NCBI GenBank assembly: GCA_020853705.1
Contig: JADYYK010000145.1
Coordinates: forward strand, 1 to 64,000
Direction of reading: 5' to 3'
DNA: 64,000 bases
Source: Deltaproteobacteria bacterium
Lineage (GTDB): Bacteria; Myxococcota_A; Polyangia; Haliangiales; JADYYK01
Shown piece after piece: positions 32,231 to 41,941 of the stretch; positions within the stretch are counted from its first letter, which is position 1, and the number at the start of each line of letters is the position of its first letter. Both the position numbers and the translations under genes were made by a program. The notes below the pieces were generated by a model, which was not told the DNA's origin, searched no databases, and worked only from the letters and a program-made list of their open reading frames with translations.

Positions 32231-32872
32231 ATGTCTCGTCGCTCTGCCCTGCCCTCGCAGCTGCGCGCGGTCGCGCTGCTCGCCGTGCTATCGCTGACCA
32301 CCACCACTGGCTGCTCCTGGCTGTTCGTGCCCAGGCCCATCGAGCCCGACTACGAGGCGGCCGACGTCGAGGAGCCCGACTGTGTGCGCAGCATCAGCTA
32401 CCCCGCCATCGACGGCCTGACCGCGCTGGGCACCGCCATCCTCGGCCTGGTCTTCACCGTCAGCGACGCCAGCAACAAGGACTCGTCGAACATCGGCACC
32501 ACCCTGGGCGTGCCCCTGATGGTGGCCTCGATCCCGTACGGAATCTCGTCCTGGACCGGCTTTTCGCGCGTCAACAAGTGCAAGCGCTACTATCGCGTGT
32601 TCGCCCGCCGCGAGCGCGCCCGCGAGGACTGGGAGAAGCGCCGCGAGGCCGCCGCCGGCGACGAGGGCGGCATGTGCCTGTCGTCGGGCGAGGACTGGAC
32701 CTGCCACCCCGGCCTGGCCTGCGAGAACTACCGCTGCGTCAAGGCCAAGCCCGGCAGCGTCCCGAAGAAGAAGCCGATGACGCCCGCGCCGTCACCCAGC
32801 CCGACGAGCACGCCCGCCGCGCCCGCGCCCAGCCCGTCAGCCAGCCCGTCGTCAGGCCGCCCGGTCTTCTGA
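32231..32872 (+). CDS. hypothetical lipoprotein with internal membrane segment and Pro/Ser tail
   Basis: The protein has 213 residues. The signal peptide ends in TTTTGC, so it should be lipidated. The mature part has a hydrophobic Gly/Ala segment (about 65-85, DGLTALGTAILGLVFTV), a second near 100, and a basic helical stretch (RRERAREDWEKRREA). A small Cys cluster follows (GGMCLSSGEDWTCHPGLACENYRCV) that looks like a tiny disulfide knot of the kind often seen in myxobacterial surface proteins. The tail is Pro/Ser/Ala-rich. No family is recognised. The ATG at 32222 is an alternative start. It is the last gene of the rightward group and converges on the lysyl-oxidase-like gene. Confidence 0.7.
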   Translation: MSRRSALPSQLRAVALLAVLSLTTTTGCSWLFVPRPIEPDYEAADVEEPDCVRSISYPAIDGLTALGTAILGLVFTVSDASNKDSSNIGTTLGVPLMVASIPYGISSWTGFSRVNKCKRYYRVFARRERAREDWEKRREAAAGDEGGMCLSSGEDWTCHPGLACENYRCVKAKPGSVPKKKPMTPAPSPSPTSTPAAPAPSPSASPSSGRPVF

Positions 32873-32893
32873 GGTCCGACGCCGTCCGCCCCG

Positions 32894-34177
32894 CTACGGG
32901 ATATGCGCGACGTTACAGGTCGCCGTGCCCGTGGTCTCGAACGGCGCCCACAGCACGGTGTACTGACCGCTGGTCGGGCAGGTGAAGCTGACCGCCGAAC
33001 AGTTGGTGCCGCCGGCGCAGTCGTCGTTGGTGCCCAGCCCCGGCCAGGTGCAGCCCGCGGTGGTGGCGCCGTCGCAGATGCGCATGATGGTGTCGCCGCT
33101 GCAGGTCGCCCCGCCGACGTTGCAGCGAGCGCCGCAGCCGGCGCGCACCGTGGTCCCGGGCGTGCAGGTGAAGGTGCCGCCGTTGGTGTAGCCGCACTCG
33201 CGCTGGATGCCCTCGATGCGCCCCATGCACGGCTGCACCGGATCGGTGAAGTCGGCCGGGATGTCGATGGTCGCGGTGGCCACGTTGTTGTCGTAGCGCA
33301 GCTCCTCGAAGTAGCGGTCCGGGTTGACGCTGACCTGCAGCGTGTAGCGCCCCGCGGGCACCCCGGTGATGTCGATGAACTGGCAGGTCAGGCCGTTGGC
33401 GTAGGTGTCGATCCAGCCCATCGAGATGCCCTGGTTCTGGCAGGTGTAGCGCGGCGTGGTGCGGCCACCCAGCGGCGGGTTGTCCTGGGGCTCGAAGTCC
33501 TCCAGGCAGAAGGCGCGCTTGCGACCCTGCAGGACCTCCTGGCCGGTGCCGTCGAGCAGCCGATACAGCGCATAGCCGGCGAAGTGGTAGTGGTTGTGGC
33601 AGGTCGCGAAGGTGAAGCGCGGGTTGTTCTGCGGGCTGCCCAGGTGCAGGTCGGAGGTGCCCAGGTTGGGCGTCACCACGCTGAAGTGCAGCAGCTTGCG
33701 GGTGCCCGGACCAGTGGTGCAGCCCTCGTCCACCGAGCACGAGCCGTCACCGAAGGTGGTCGGGCCCAGGCCGACCTCGGCCTGCAGGCGGGTGGCATCG
33801 ACGGCCAGGTCGGGCAGCGGGCACTGACCGACGCCGATGTTGGCGGCGTTGGGTGCGGTCGGCTCGGTGCACACCGCGGGACGACCATCGCAGCACGGCG
33901 TGCAGCACAGCAGGCCGTCGGCGCAGCGCAGGGTGCCGGCATCGACCCCGGCGTCGGTGGAGGGATTGACGCCACAGTTGGCGCCCAGGGGCAGCCCGGG
34001 CGCGGCGTCGATCATCTGGGCGTCGGGCACCGCGGTGTCGGCCATCGCCGCGTCCGCCGCGGCGGCGTCCAGCCCCCCGCCGTCGCCGTTCATCTTGTTG
34101 CCGCTGTCACCACCACAGCCAGCCAGCCCCCACCCCACCACGCTCGCGAAACAGACAAAGCGAAAAATGCCGTTCAA
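32894..34177 (-). CDS. lysyl-oxidase-like copper enzyme, lipoprotein
   Basis: The protein has 427 residues. The signal peptide ends in GLAGC, followed by an Asp/Ala-rich stalk and a Cys-rich segment. Residues 150-310 match the lysyl oxidase catalytic domain. CHNHYH gives three His (194, 196, 198) at the copper-ligand positions. GRKRAFCLED places Lys220, and MGWIDTYANGLTCQFID places Tyr259, at the two residues that crosslink into the lysine tyrosylquinone cofactor. VSVNPDRYFEELRYDNNVA matches the domain's C-terminal part. Lysyl oxidases oxidise lysine amines to aldehydes and crosslink matrix proteins. A second Cys-rich domain follows (320-427). It starts at TTG 34177 with AGGAGG 6 nt upstream (34184-34189). 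It is likely surface-exposed; the substrate is unknown. Confidence 0.9.
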   Translation of the reverse strand: MNGIFRFVCFASVVGWGLAGCGGDSGNKMNGDGGGLDAAAADAAMADTAVPDAQMIDAAPGLPLGANCGVNPSTDAGVDAGTLRCADGLLCCTPCCDGRPAVCTEPTAPNAANIGVGQCPLPDLAVDATRLQAEVGLGPTTFGDGSCSVDEGCTTGPGTRKLLHFSVVTPNLGTSDLHLGSPQNNPRFTFATCHNHYHFAGYALYRLLDGTGQEVLQGRKRAFCLEDFEPQDNPPLGGRTTPRYTCQNQGISMGWIDTYANGLTCQFIDITGVPAGRYTLQVSVNPDRYFEELRYDNNVATATIDIPADFTDPVQPCMGRIEGIQRECGYTNGGTFTCTPGTTVRAGCGARCNVGGATCSGDTIMRICDGATTAGCTWPGLGTNDDCAGGTNCSAVSFTCPTSGQYTVLWAPFETTGTATCNVAHIP

Positions 34178-34205
34178 GGGGTGCCTCCTGAAAAACGACG
34201 CCTGG

Positions 34206-34230
34206 AGGGTCCCAAGCGTCTCGGGACCCT
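34206..34230 (-). terminator. hairpin between the two leftward lipoprotein genes
   Basis: Perfect 8-nt arms (agggtccc / gggaccct) flank a 9-nt loop, and a short T-run occurs about ten bases further in the leftward direction. It lies in the 146-bp gap after the 34324-38121 gene and before the lysyl-oxidase-like gene, so it may end transcription of the former. The rest of the gap shows no gene. Confidence 0.4.
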
Positions 34231-34323
34231 ACGCTTTGTCTATTTTCGGGTCAAGCAACCCCAGGTTAGGTATGGGATCTCGCTGATTTCGGGTGGACTT
34301 AGGCTGACCGAGGCTGGCACCAA

Positions 34324-37300
34324 CTACCTGAAGACGACTCCGAAGTAGTAGTTCCCGACCACCGAGAAGTCGTTGTAGCGCATGACGTGGGCATAGACCG
34401 TGGTCGCCGGCGGCACCACATAGGTCAGCTTGGAGCACAGCCCGGCGCCCTCATCATTGTCGAACCCGAGCGAGATCCCGAAGGCGTCACGGACGTGGAC
34501 CACGGTGTCGACGATGGGGCAGCTGCCGTCCAGGTTCTCGAAGGTGATGAGGTCGACCGTGGCCGGGCTGCCGCCCGGGTTGCGGATGGCGAAGACGTCC
34601 TCGTCGCCGGCCGGGCTGATGGCGGCCTGGACCAGGCTGGTGCTGGTGAAGGGCCCCTGGGCGTTGACCACCGAGAAGTCGTTGCCCACGGTGCCGCTGC
34701 CGCCGGTGCCCGGGGTGCCGTCCTCGTTGGGCTCGATCTCGGCCTGGGTGGCGGGCTGGCAGCTCATCTTGCAGGCGTCGGTCTCGATGACGTTGCCGTC
34801 GTCGCACAGCTCGCGGCCCTCGCGGATGCTGTTGCCACACTGGGACGTCCGCATGCGCAGGCGATAGGCCGCGGCCGCCGCGGTGGCGCCGACGCGGACA
34901 TAGTAGGTGCCCGGGGTCAGGCTGCGCAGCGCGGCCACGTTCTGCGGGTCGAGCAGCGAGCAGTTGCCGAGGCCGAGGTTGTCGTCCATGGCGACCACCG
35001 TGGTGCCGTCGGTGGCCAGCAGCTGCACCGAGGTGTCGAGCGGGGTCGCGCACGACAGCCGACCGCTGTTGTCGTAGGTCTCGAGGTAGACCTCGTTGCT
35101 GCGCCCGCCCAGGGCCAGGGTGTAGAAGTCGAACGCGCCCACGGCCTCGATGGTGCCGCTCATCAGGCGCTCGGGCGGGGTCAGCGCGGTGCCGCTGGTG
35201 AACAGGTCGTTGGGCTCGATCTCGCTGCTGAGCGGCGGGGTGCACAGGTTGGTGCAGGCGTCGGCGTCGGTGGCGTTGCCGTCGTCGCAGATCTCGGTGG
35301 CCTCGCGCACGCCGTTGCCGCACAGCGCGGTGGCGCGCACCACCAGCTGGTAGCTGGCGGCGGCGGTGGCCGAGACGCGCAGGTAGTACATGCCGGGGCT
35401 GAGGCCGACCACGGCGACGTCGGCGCTCAGCGCGGGATCGAACTTGCTGCACAGGTCGATGCCGTCATCGGGATCGGTCAAGAGCACGGTGGTGCCATCG
35501 GCCGCGATCAGCTGCAGCGTGGTGTCGAGGCCGGTGCAGGTCATGCGCCGCGGGCTGGCGTCGAAGCTCTCGACGTGCAGGTTGATGGGGCGCGTGGTGG
35601 TGAAGGTGTAGTAGTCCGACGCCGCCGCGCTGGTGATGGCGCCCGTGATCAGGCGATCCAGGGCGCCGATGGGCTGCGCGCCGCCGATGCTGTCGTTGGG
35701 GCCGCTCTCGGCCAGCACCGGCGGGGTGCACAGGTTGGTGCAGCCGTCACCGTCGCTGGCGTTGCCGTCGTCGCACAGCTCGAGGCCCTCCTTGACGCTG
35801 TTGCCGCAGCGCGCGGTGGCGCGCACCACCAGCTGGTACGCGGTGGCGGCCACGGCGGCGCTGACGCGGACGTAGTAGGTGCCGGGCTGCAGGTTGACGG
35901 CGTTGGCGTCGGCGCTGAAGGCGGGGTCGATCTTGGCGCACAGGTCGAGGCCGTCATCGAGATCGCTGACCAGCACGGTGCTGCCATCGGCGGCCAGCAG
36001 GGCCAGGCTGGTGTCGGTCATCAGACAGGTCATGCGCGCGGGATCGGCGTCGAAGGTCTCGATGGCGATGGTCATCGGCCGCGTCAGCGTGAAGGAGTAG
36101 AAATCGAAGCCCCCGGCGCTCTCGATGACGCCGGTGGCCATGCGCTCGGGCTCGCCCAGGGCGGTCGCGCTGCTGAAGAGGTCGTTGGGCTCGACCTCGG
36201 TGGCGCTGGGATAGTCGAGCACGCACAGGTCGCTGCAGCCGTCGCCGTTGCTGAGGTTGCCATCGTCGCACTGCTCGTAGGTGCCCTTGCTGCGATCGCC
36301 GCACACCGCGGTGGTGACGATGCGCAGGTAGTACGAGGCGTACATCATGTTGAGGCCGCCGGAGACGCGCACGTAGTAGGTGCCGGCCTTGAGGCGGCGC
36401 GCGGCGACGTCGAAGTTGCTCTCGATCGACGAGCAGTTGCCGATGCTGCCGAAGGTCTCGTTCATGAGGACGTTGAAGCCGTCGGGCGCGCGCAGCTGCA
36501 GGTCGAGATCGAGCGGCGTGGGGCACGCCGGCGGGGTCAGCTCGCCCAGGGTCTCGATCTTGACGTCGGACAGCGCGGTCAGGGTGAAGGAGAAGAAGTC
36601 CTGCTCGTTGACTGGCGAGATGGCGCCCTTCATGAGCACGCCGGCGGGGCCGACCACGCCCAGGGCCTGCGCGGTGGCCGGGGTGTCGTTGCTCTCGACC
36701 TCGGCGCGGAACTCGTAGTTGCAGCTGCCGTCGCAGCCGTCGCCGGTGGCGGTGGCGCCGTCGTCGCACTGCTCGGGCGGCTCGATGCGGCGGTTGCCGC
36801 AGGTCGGCTCGATCAGGCACAGCGGGGTGCAGGTGTCGCCGGTCGACAGGTTGCCGTCGTCGCAGGTCTCGGTGCCCTCGGTGATCGAGTTGCTGCAGCT
36901 CGACAGCTGGGTCACGGTGAGGCGGTAGTCGTTGACCACCGTGGCGGTGGAGTGGCCGTAGACGCGGACGTAGTAGACCCCGGCGGGCAGGCGCTGCGCG
37001 GCCTTGACCCCGGTGGGCGCCGGCAGCGGATCGATCATCGAGCACAGCCCGTCGCCGGCGTCGTCGTCGGTCGCCAGCACGGTGAAGCCGCCGGTGCCAC
37101 CTGCCTTGATGAGCTGGATCTCGGTGTCGCCGGCGCCGGTGCAGGTGGTGTTGTCGGGGCCGGTGGTGACCGCGCGCAGATCGCCCGGCGTGGTCAGCGT
37201 GACCTGGTACCAGTCGCTGTCACCAGCGGTGACGGCGCCGTGCACGCGCAGCCCGAGTGAGGGCAGCACGTTGGCGGTGGCCAGGGTGCCGTTGTCCTCC

Positions 37301-38121
37301 AGCTCGTAGAAGTGGTTGGCCTCGAACTGGCAAGTCATCGAGCAGCCGTCGCCCGACAGCATGTTGGAGTCGTCGCACTGCTCGCCGCTGTCGACGCGGC
37401 CGTCGCCGCAGCGCGGCTCGCGCACGCAGGTGGCGCTGCAGCCGTCGCCGGGCGTCATGTTGCCGTCGTCGCAGGTCTCGTTGGGGGCGTCGATGACCAT
37501 GTCGCCGCAGCGCGGCTCGCGCACGCAGGTGGCGCTGCAGCCGTCGTTCGACATCATGTTGCCGTCGTCGCAGCTCTCGTTGAGGGGCGAGCCGGTGTCC
37601 TTGACGCCGTCGCCGCAGCGCGCGGCGGTGCAGTCGAGGCGGCAGGCGTTGGACGCGGTGTTGGAGTTGGCGGCGCCGCTGTCACACTCCTCCACGTCCA
37701 TGCGGATGTGGCCGTCGCCGCAGCGCGGGTTGCGGCAGGTGTTCAGGCACTCGTCGGTCTGCACCAGGTTGCCGTCGTCGCAGTCCTCGTTGCCGTCCTT
37801 CATGCCGTTGCCGCACACCCCGGCGCCCTCGAGCAGACAGGCGCCCGAGCAGCCGTCGCCGGCCATGGTGTTGCCGTCGTCGCAGGTCTCGCCGAGCTCG
37901 GTGCGCCCGTTGCCGCAGGCCGCGACCTCGAGCAGGCAGCGCGGGCCGCAGCCGTCACCGCTGACGCGGTTGCCGTCGTCACACAGCTCACCCGCCGCGG
38001 TGTCGAGGCGGCCGTCGCCGCACCCCGCCATGACGTCGTCATCGCCGCCGCTCGCGCCGCAGCCACCAAGCAGCAGCGCCAGCGCGCTGCACATGAGAAG
38101 GCCCCTGCTTGCCGACCCCAT
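34324..38121 (-). CDS. large Cys-rich DUF4215-repeat lipoprotein with six PPC-like domains
   Basis: The protein has about 1265 residues. The signal peptide ends in LLLGGC. Seven disulfide repeats (CGDG/CGNG...CDDGN...GDGC...C) are followed by a PPC-like beta sandwich. Then come two repeats and a PPC domain, and four further repeat-plus-PPC units, giving about 13 repeats and six PPC-like domains. PPC domains often bind calcium or help secretion; none of the catalytic domains they usually accompany is present. Repeats 4 (SGAANSNTA) and 5 (DTGSPLNE) deviate exactly as in the 28248-30548 paralogue, so the two share an ancestor and this one grew by adding repeat/PPC units. The ATG at 38121 has GGAG upstream; ATG 38139 lacks one. 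Likely an elongated surface protein. Confidence 0.85.
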   Translation of the reverse strand: MGSASRGLLMCSALALLLGGCGASGGDDDVMAGCGDGRLDTAAGELCDDGNRVSGDGCGPRCLLEVAACGNGRTELGETCDDGNTMAGDGCSGACLLEGAGVCGNGMKDGNEDCDDGNLVQTDECLNTCRNPRCGDGHIRMDVEECDSGAANSNTASNACRLDCTAARCGDGVKDTGSPLNESCDDGNMMSNDGCSATCVREPRCGDMVIDAPNETCDDGNMTPGDGCSATCVREPRCGDGRVDSGEQCDDSNMLSGDGCSMTCQFEANHFYELEDNGTLATANVLPSLGLRVHGAVTAGDSDWYQVTLTTPGDLRAVTTGPDNTTCTGAGDTEIQLIKAGGTGGFTVLATDDDAGDGLCSMIDPLPAPTGVKAAQRLPAGVYYVRVYGHSTATVVNDYRLTVTQLSSCSNSITEGTETCDDGNLSTGDTCTPLCLIEPTCGNRRIEPPEQCDDGATATGDGCDGSCNYEFRAEVESNDTPATAQALGVVGPAGVLMKGAISPVNEQDFFSFTLTALSDVKIETLGELTPPACPTPLDLDLQLRAPDGFNVLMNETFGSIGNCSSIESNFDVAARRLKAGTYYVRVSGGLNMMYASYYLRIVTTAVCGDRSKGTYEQCDDGNLSNGDGCSDLCVLDYPSATEVEPNDLFSSATALGEPERMATGVIESAGGFDFYSFTLTRPMTIAIETFDADPARMTCLMTDTSLALLAADGSTVLVSDLDDGLDLCAKIDPAFSADANAVNLQPGTYYVRVSAAVAATAYQLVVRATARCGNSVKEGLELCDDGNASDGDGCTNLCTPPVLAESGPNDSIGGAQPIGALDRLITGAITSAAASDYYTFTTTRPINLHVESFDASPRRMTCTGLDTTLQLIAADGTTVLLTDPDDGIDLCSKFDPALSADVAVVGLSPGMYYLRVSATAAASYQLVVRATALCGNGVREATEICDDGNATDADACTNLCTPPLSSEIEPNDLFTSGTALTPPERLMSGTIEAVGAFDFYTLALGGRSNEVYLETYDNSGRLSCATPLDTSVQLLATDGTTVVAMDDNLGLGNCSLLDPQNVAALRSLTPGTYYVRVGATAAAAAYRLRMRTSQCGNSIREGRELCDDGNVIETDACKMSCQPATQAEIEPNEDGTPGTGGSGTVGNDFSVVNAQGPFTSTSLVQAAISPAGDEDVFAIRNPGGSPATVDLITFENLDGSCPIVDTVVHVRDAFGISLGFDNDEGAGLCSKLTYVVPPATTVYAHVMRYNDFSVVGNYYFGVVFR

Positions 38122-38210
38122 CTGTCCACTCCAGCTCATTGGGAAAAACGGCCCTACCTACCACGAGGGTGGCGGGACGTGATGTGATTTTGTGCGGGGC
38201 CGCGTCATTT

Positions 38211-38239
38211 CTGCCGCAGCGCCCGATTAGCGTTATGCT
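38211..38239 (+). promoter_or_regulatory. candidate promoter of the multi-TM kinase gene
   Basis: CTGCCG (38211-38216) and TATGCT (38234-38239) are 17 nt apart, and the hexamer ends 9 nt before the ATG at 38249. There is no Shine-Dalgarno sequence. The divergent lipoprotein gene starts at 38121. Confidence 0.4.
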
Positions 38240-38248
38240 TTCGGCAAG

Positions 38249-39807
38249 ATGTCCGACCGGGGAATCGGACCCTTGCTGCCCACGGTGAGCGAGCGCGCGG
38301 TCTCGGCGCGTCTCGGCGGCGTGGCGGCGTCCCTGGATGGTCTGACCACCCAGGCCGAGGACGCCGACCACAACGCCAACGTGCTGCGGGTGCGCCGCGT
38401 CATGGTGGCGGCGATCGTGGCGTGGACCTCGTGTATCGGCCTCGATGTGGTGGTGACGACGCTGGTGCAGCCGGGGCCGCTGTGGCCGTTCCTGGCGCTG
38501 CGCGCCATCGAGTGCGCCATCCTGGGCTTCTCGCTGTGGCGCATGCACCGGGTGCCCGGGCCGAGCCCGCTCGAGCTGCGCGTCCTGACCATCACCATCT
38601 ACACCAGCGCGTCGGTGCTGATCGGGCTGATGGCGCCCTTCAACATGGGGATCCTGAGCCCGTACGCGCACGGGGTCTCGGCCATCATCGTGGTCGGCGG
38701 TATCACCATGCCCGACCGCTGGCGGCGCGGCGCGCCGGCGCTGGGCGGGCCGGCGCTGGCCTATCCGCTGACGGTGCTGCTGAGCGCGCTGTGGTCGCCG
38801 CGGATCGCCGCGCAGCTGCAGGACGGCGCGGCGCTCGGGGTCTTCATCCAGCACGGCGCCATCATCGCCATCGTATGGGTCATGCTGGTGGCGGGCGGAC
38901 ACCTCATCTGGTCGCTGCGCCGGCAGGTCTTCGAGGCGCGCGAGATCGGCCGCTACAAGCTGCGTCGGCGCATCGGCGCCGGCGGCATGGGCGACGTCTG
39001 GATGGCCAGCCACGCGACCTTGAAGCGCGACGTCGCCATCAAGATCCTGCGCCCGGATCCGACCACGTCGGGGGCCGCGCTGGAGCGCTTCGAGCGCGAG
39101 GTCCAGGCCACCAGCGAGCTGACGCACCCCAACACGGTGCGGGTGTTCGACTATGGCAGCACCGAGGACGGGCTGCGCTACTACGTGATGGAGCTGCTCG
39201 AGGGCGAGAGCCTGGGCGGCGTGGTCGAGCGTGACGGGCCGCTGCCGCCGGCGCGGGCACTGCACCTGGTGCACCAGGCGGCGCGCGCCATCGCCGAGGC
39301 GCACGGCAAGGGGATCGTGCATCGCGACATCAAGCCCGAGAACCTGTTCGTGACCCAGCTCGGGGGCGAGCCCGACTTCTTGAAGGTGCTGGATTTCGGC
39401 ATCGCCAAGGTGCTGGCGCCGGAGCAGCGCGGGACGCTGACCGGCGAGGGGCTGGTGGTGGGGACGCCGGCGTTCATGTCGCCCGAGCAGGCCATCGGGC
39501 AGCCGCTGAGCCCGCGCTTCGACGTGTATTCGCTGGGCGCGGTGCTGTACTACCTGCTGGTGGGCAAGCCGCCATTCGAGGGTGGCAACGTCGCGCAGGT
39601 GATGCATGCCCAGACCAAGCAAGCGCTGGCGACGCCGACGGCCCGCGGCGTGCGCGTGCCGGCGGATCTGGAGGCGGTGGTGATGCGGTGCCTGGACAAG
39701 GACCCGGAGGCGCGCTTCAAGGACGCCGGAGCGCTGGCGGACGCGCTGACGGCGTGTGAGGACTTCGGCAGCTGGCGCGCGGGGGGCGTGGCGACGGCGC
39801 GGGCGGG

Positions 39808-39811
<4 letters not shown>
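38249..39811 (+). CDS. Ser/Thr protein kinase with N-terminal multi-span membrane domain
   Basis: The protein has 520 residues with reversed topology compared with the other kinases here. Residues 48-222 hold about six transmembrane helices, and the Hanks kinase domain follows at about 236-505. Kinase motifs are RRIGAGGMGDVW, Lys265 in VAIKIL, HRDIKPEN (Asp360), LDFGIAK (Asp382), VGTPAFMSPEQ and DVYSLGAVLYYLL. All catalytic residues are present. The membrane part resembles no transporter I recognise and may be an integral-membrane sensor. It is transcribed divergently from the large lipoprotein gene, and its stop overlaps the convergent msrA stop by 4 nt. No phosphatase is nearby. Confidence 0.92.
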
Positions 39812-40476
<665 letters not shown>

Positions 40477-40492
40477 GGGGGGAGTTTGACGC

Positions 40493-41926
40493 ATGTCAGG
40501 GCGGACGGCACCATGGGGCATGTCGAGGGGCGGAGCGACGGCGCTGGCGGCGCTGGTGGTGCTGGTGTGCGCGGGGCTCGCGGGGGCGGGGTGCGGCAAG
40601 AAGAAGCCGAAGGTGGTGGAGGGCGATGGGGTCAAGGTGCGGACGGTGGACGAGCCGGGCCCGAGCCAGGGTACGAGCACGAGCGCGAGTTCGGGGACGG
40701 GACCGGGGACGGGGACGAGTACCGGTGCGAGCGCCGCAGAGGTCGAGAGCTGGCCGGTGTGGACGCCCGCGCTGGTCAAGCATGGGGCGGCGTTCGCGCC
40801 GGCCACGCCGCCGGCCGAGAGCTATGACGCGCCGGTGGCGGCGGCGGGCATGGACGAGTTCGAGACCCTGGCGAGCGCGGCGCTGGAGCGGGTCGCACAG
40901 CGGGCCGGGGTGGCGGCGCCGGTGCTGGATGTCCGCCTGTCGGCGCTGGCGCGCAGCCAGGCGGCGCTGCCCGAGTCCGAGGCGGGCGCGTCGCGCGACG
41001 TGGGCCGCTTCCTGCTCGAGCATCACGGGATCTTCGACCAGCGCGTGCGCTTCCAGGGCGCCGGCAGCAACGGCTCGCTGGCAGCCGCCCTGGCCAGCTA
41101 CGAGGACGGTCTGCTCGAGGTGGTCAACGCGCTGAAGCGCGGTGGGGTGCTGCGCTTCGGCGCCGGGGTGAGCCCCACGCGCGAAGGTGGGATGCGCATG
41201 CTGTGGGTCGCGCTCAGCCGCGACATCATGACGCTGCAGCGCGTGCCGCGCGTGGTGGCGACCGGCGCGGGCTTCGAGGTCCGCGGCACGCTGGTGCCGC
41301 CGCTGGGCGACGCCGCGCTCGAGGTCACCGGGATCGACGGCCAGGTCAGCAGCGTGACCGTCACGCACCCCACGCCCGAGAGCTTCGCCGCCACCGTGAC
41401 CTGCCCTGCCCGCCCCGGGCGGATCGTCCTCGAGGTGCTGGCAAGCGACAGCTCGGGGCCGATGGTGGCCGGGATCTTCCCGGTCTATTGCGGCGTGCGC
41501 CCGCCGACCTCGGTCGTGGTCGATGAGCTGGAGCTCGGCGGCTACACCGATCTGGCCGACGCCGAGCGCCAGGTCTTCACCCGCCTCAACGCCGACCGCG
41601 CCGCCGCCAACCTGCCCGCCCTGACCTGGAGTGACGAGGCCGCCGCGGTGGCCCGCGCCCACAGCCAGGACATGGCGACCGGCGGCTTCTTCGCGCATGT
41701 GTCGCCCACCCACGGCGACTTCGAGGCCCGCACCGCCACGCTGTCGGGCCGCGCCAAGGGCGAGAACATCGGCATGGGCCAGTCCCCCGCGGGGATCCAG
41801 TCCAGCCTGATGGGCAGCCCCGGCCACCGCGGCAACATCCTGTCGCCCGACTTCACCGAGCTCGGCGTCGGCGCCGCCAGCAACGCCGACGGCCTGTACA
41901 TCACACAGATCTTCCGCGCGCCCTGA
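40493..41926 (+). CDS. CAP-domain (SCP/YkwD-like) lipoprotein
   Basis: The protein has 477 residues. The start at 40493 is supported by GGGGGAG 9 nt upstream. A signal peptide ends in LAGAGC, followed by a Lys patch and a Ser/Thr/Gly low-complexity linker. The central region (100-330) holds a helical part and a beta-sandwich segment without a recognised family. The C-terminal 130 residues are a CAP domain: VFTRLNADRAAANLPALTW, AAAVARAHSQDMA, FFAHVSPTHGDFEARTA, ENIGMG and SPGHRGNILSPDFTELGVG, with the His and Glu residues of the CAP cleft. CAP proteins bind lipids or glycans or act as proteases in some systems; bacterial roles are poorly known. It sits at the outer face of a membrane. Confidence 0.85.
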   Translation: MSGRTAPWGMSRGGATALAALVVLVCAGLAGAGCGKKKPKVVEGDGVKVRTVDEPGPSQGTSTSASSGTGPGTGTSTGASAAEVESWPVWTPALVKHGAAFAPATPPAESYDAPVAAAGMDEFETLASAALERVAQRAGVAAPVLDVRLSALARSQAALPESEAGASRDVGRFLLEHHGIFDQRVRFQGAGSNGSLAAALASYEDGLLEVVNALKRGGVLRFGAGVSPTREGGMRMLWVALSRDIMTLQRVPRVVATGAGFEVRGTLVPPLGDAALEVTGIDGQVSSVTVTHPTPESFAATVTCPARPGRIVLEVLASDSSGPMVAGIFPVYCGVRPPTSVVVDELELGGYTDLADAERQVFTRLNADRAAANLPALTWSDEAAAVARAHSQDMATGGFFAHVSPTHGDFEARTATLSGRAKGENIGMGQSPAGIQSSLMGSPGHRGNILSPDFTELGVGAASNADGLYITQIFRAP

Positions 41927-41941
41927 GCTGCAGGCCGACGC

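Noticed and set aside
34387..37260. A 957-residue plus-strand open frame (also 28311-30629 and 9956-12193)
   Set aside because: These are antisense to Cys-rich or peptidase genes; their Val/Ala/Gly/His-rich sequence mirrors the codons of the real genes.
40477..40806. N-terminal extension of MsrA
   Set aside because: It is antisense to the start of the CAP-domain gene and composed of Pro/Val/Leu repeats; MsrA homology begins at the ATG at 40476.
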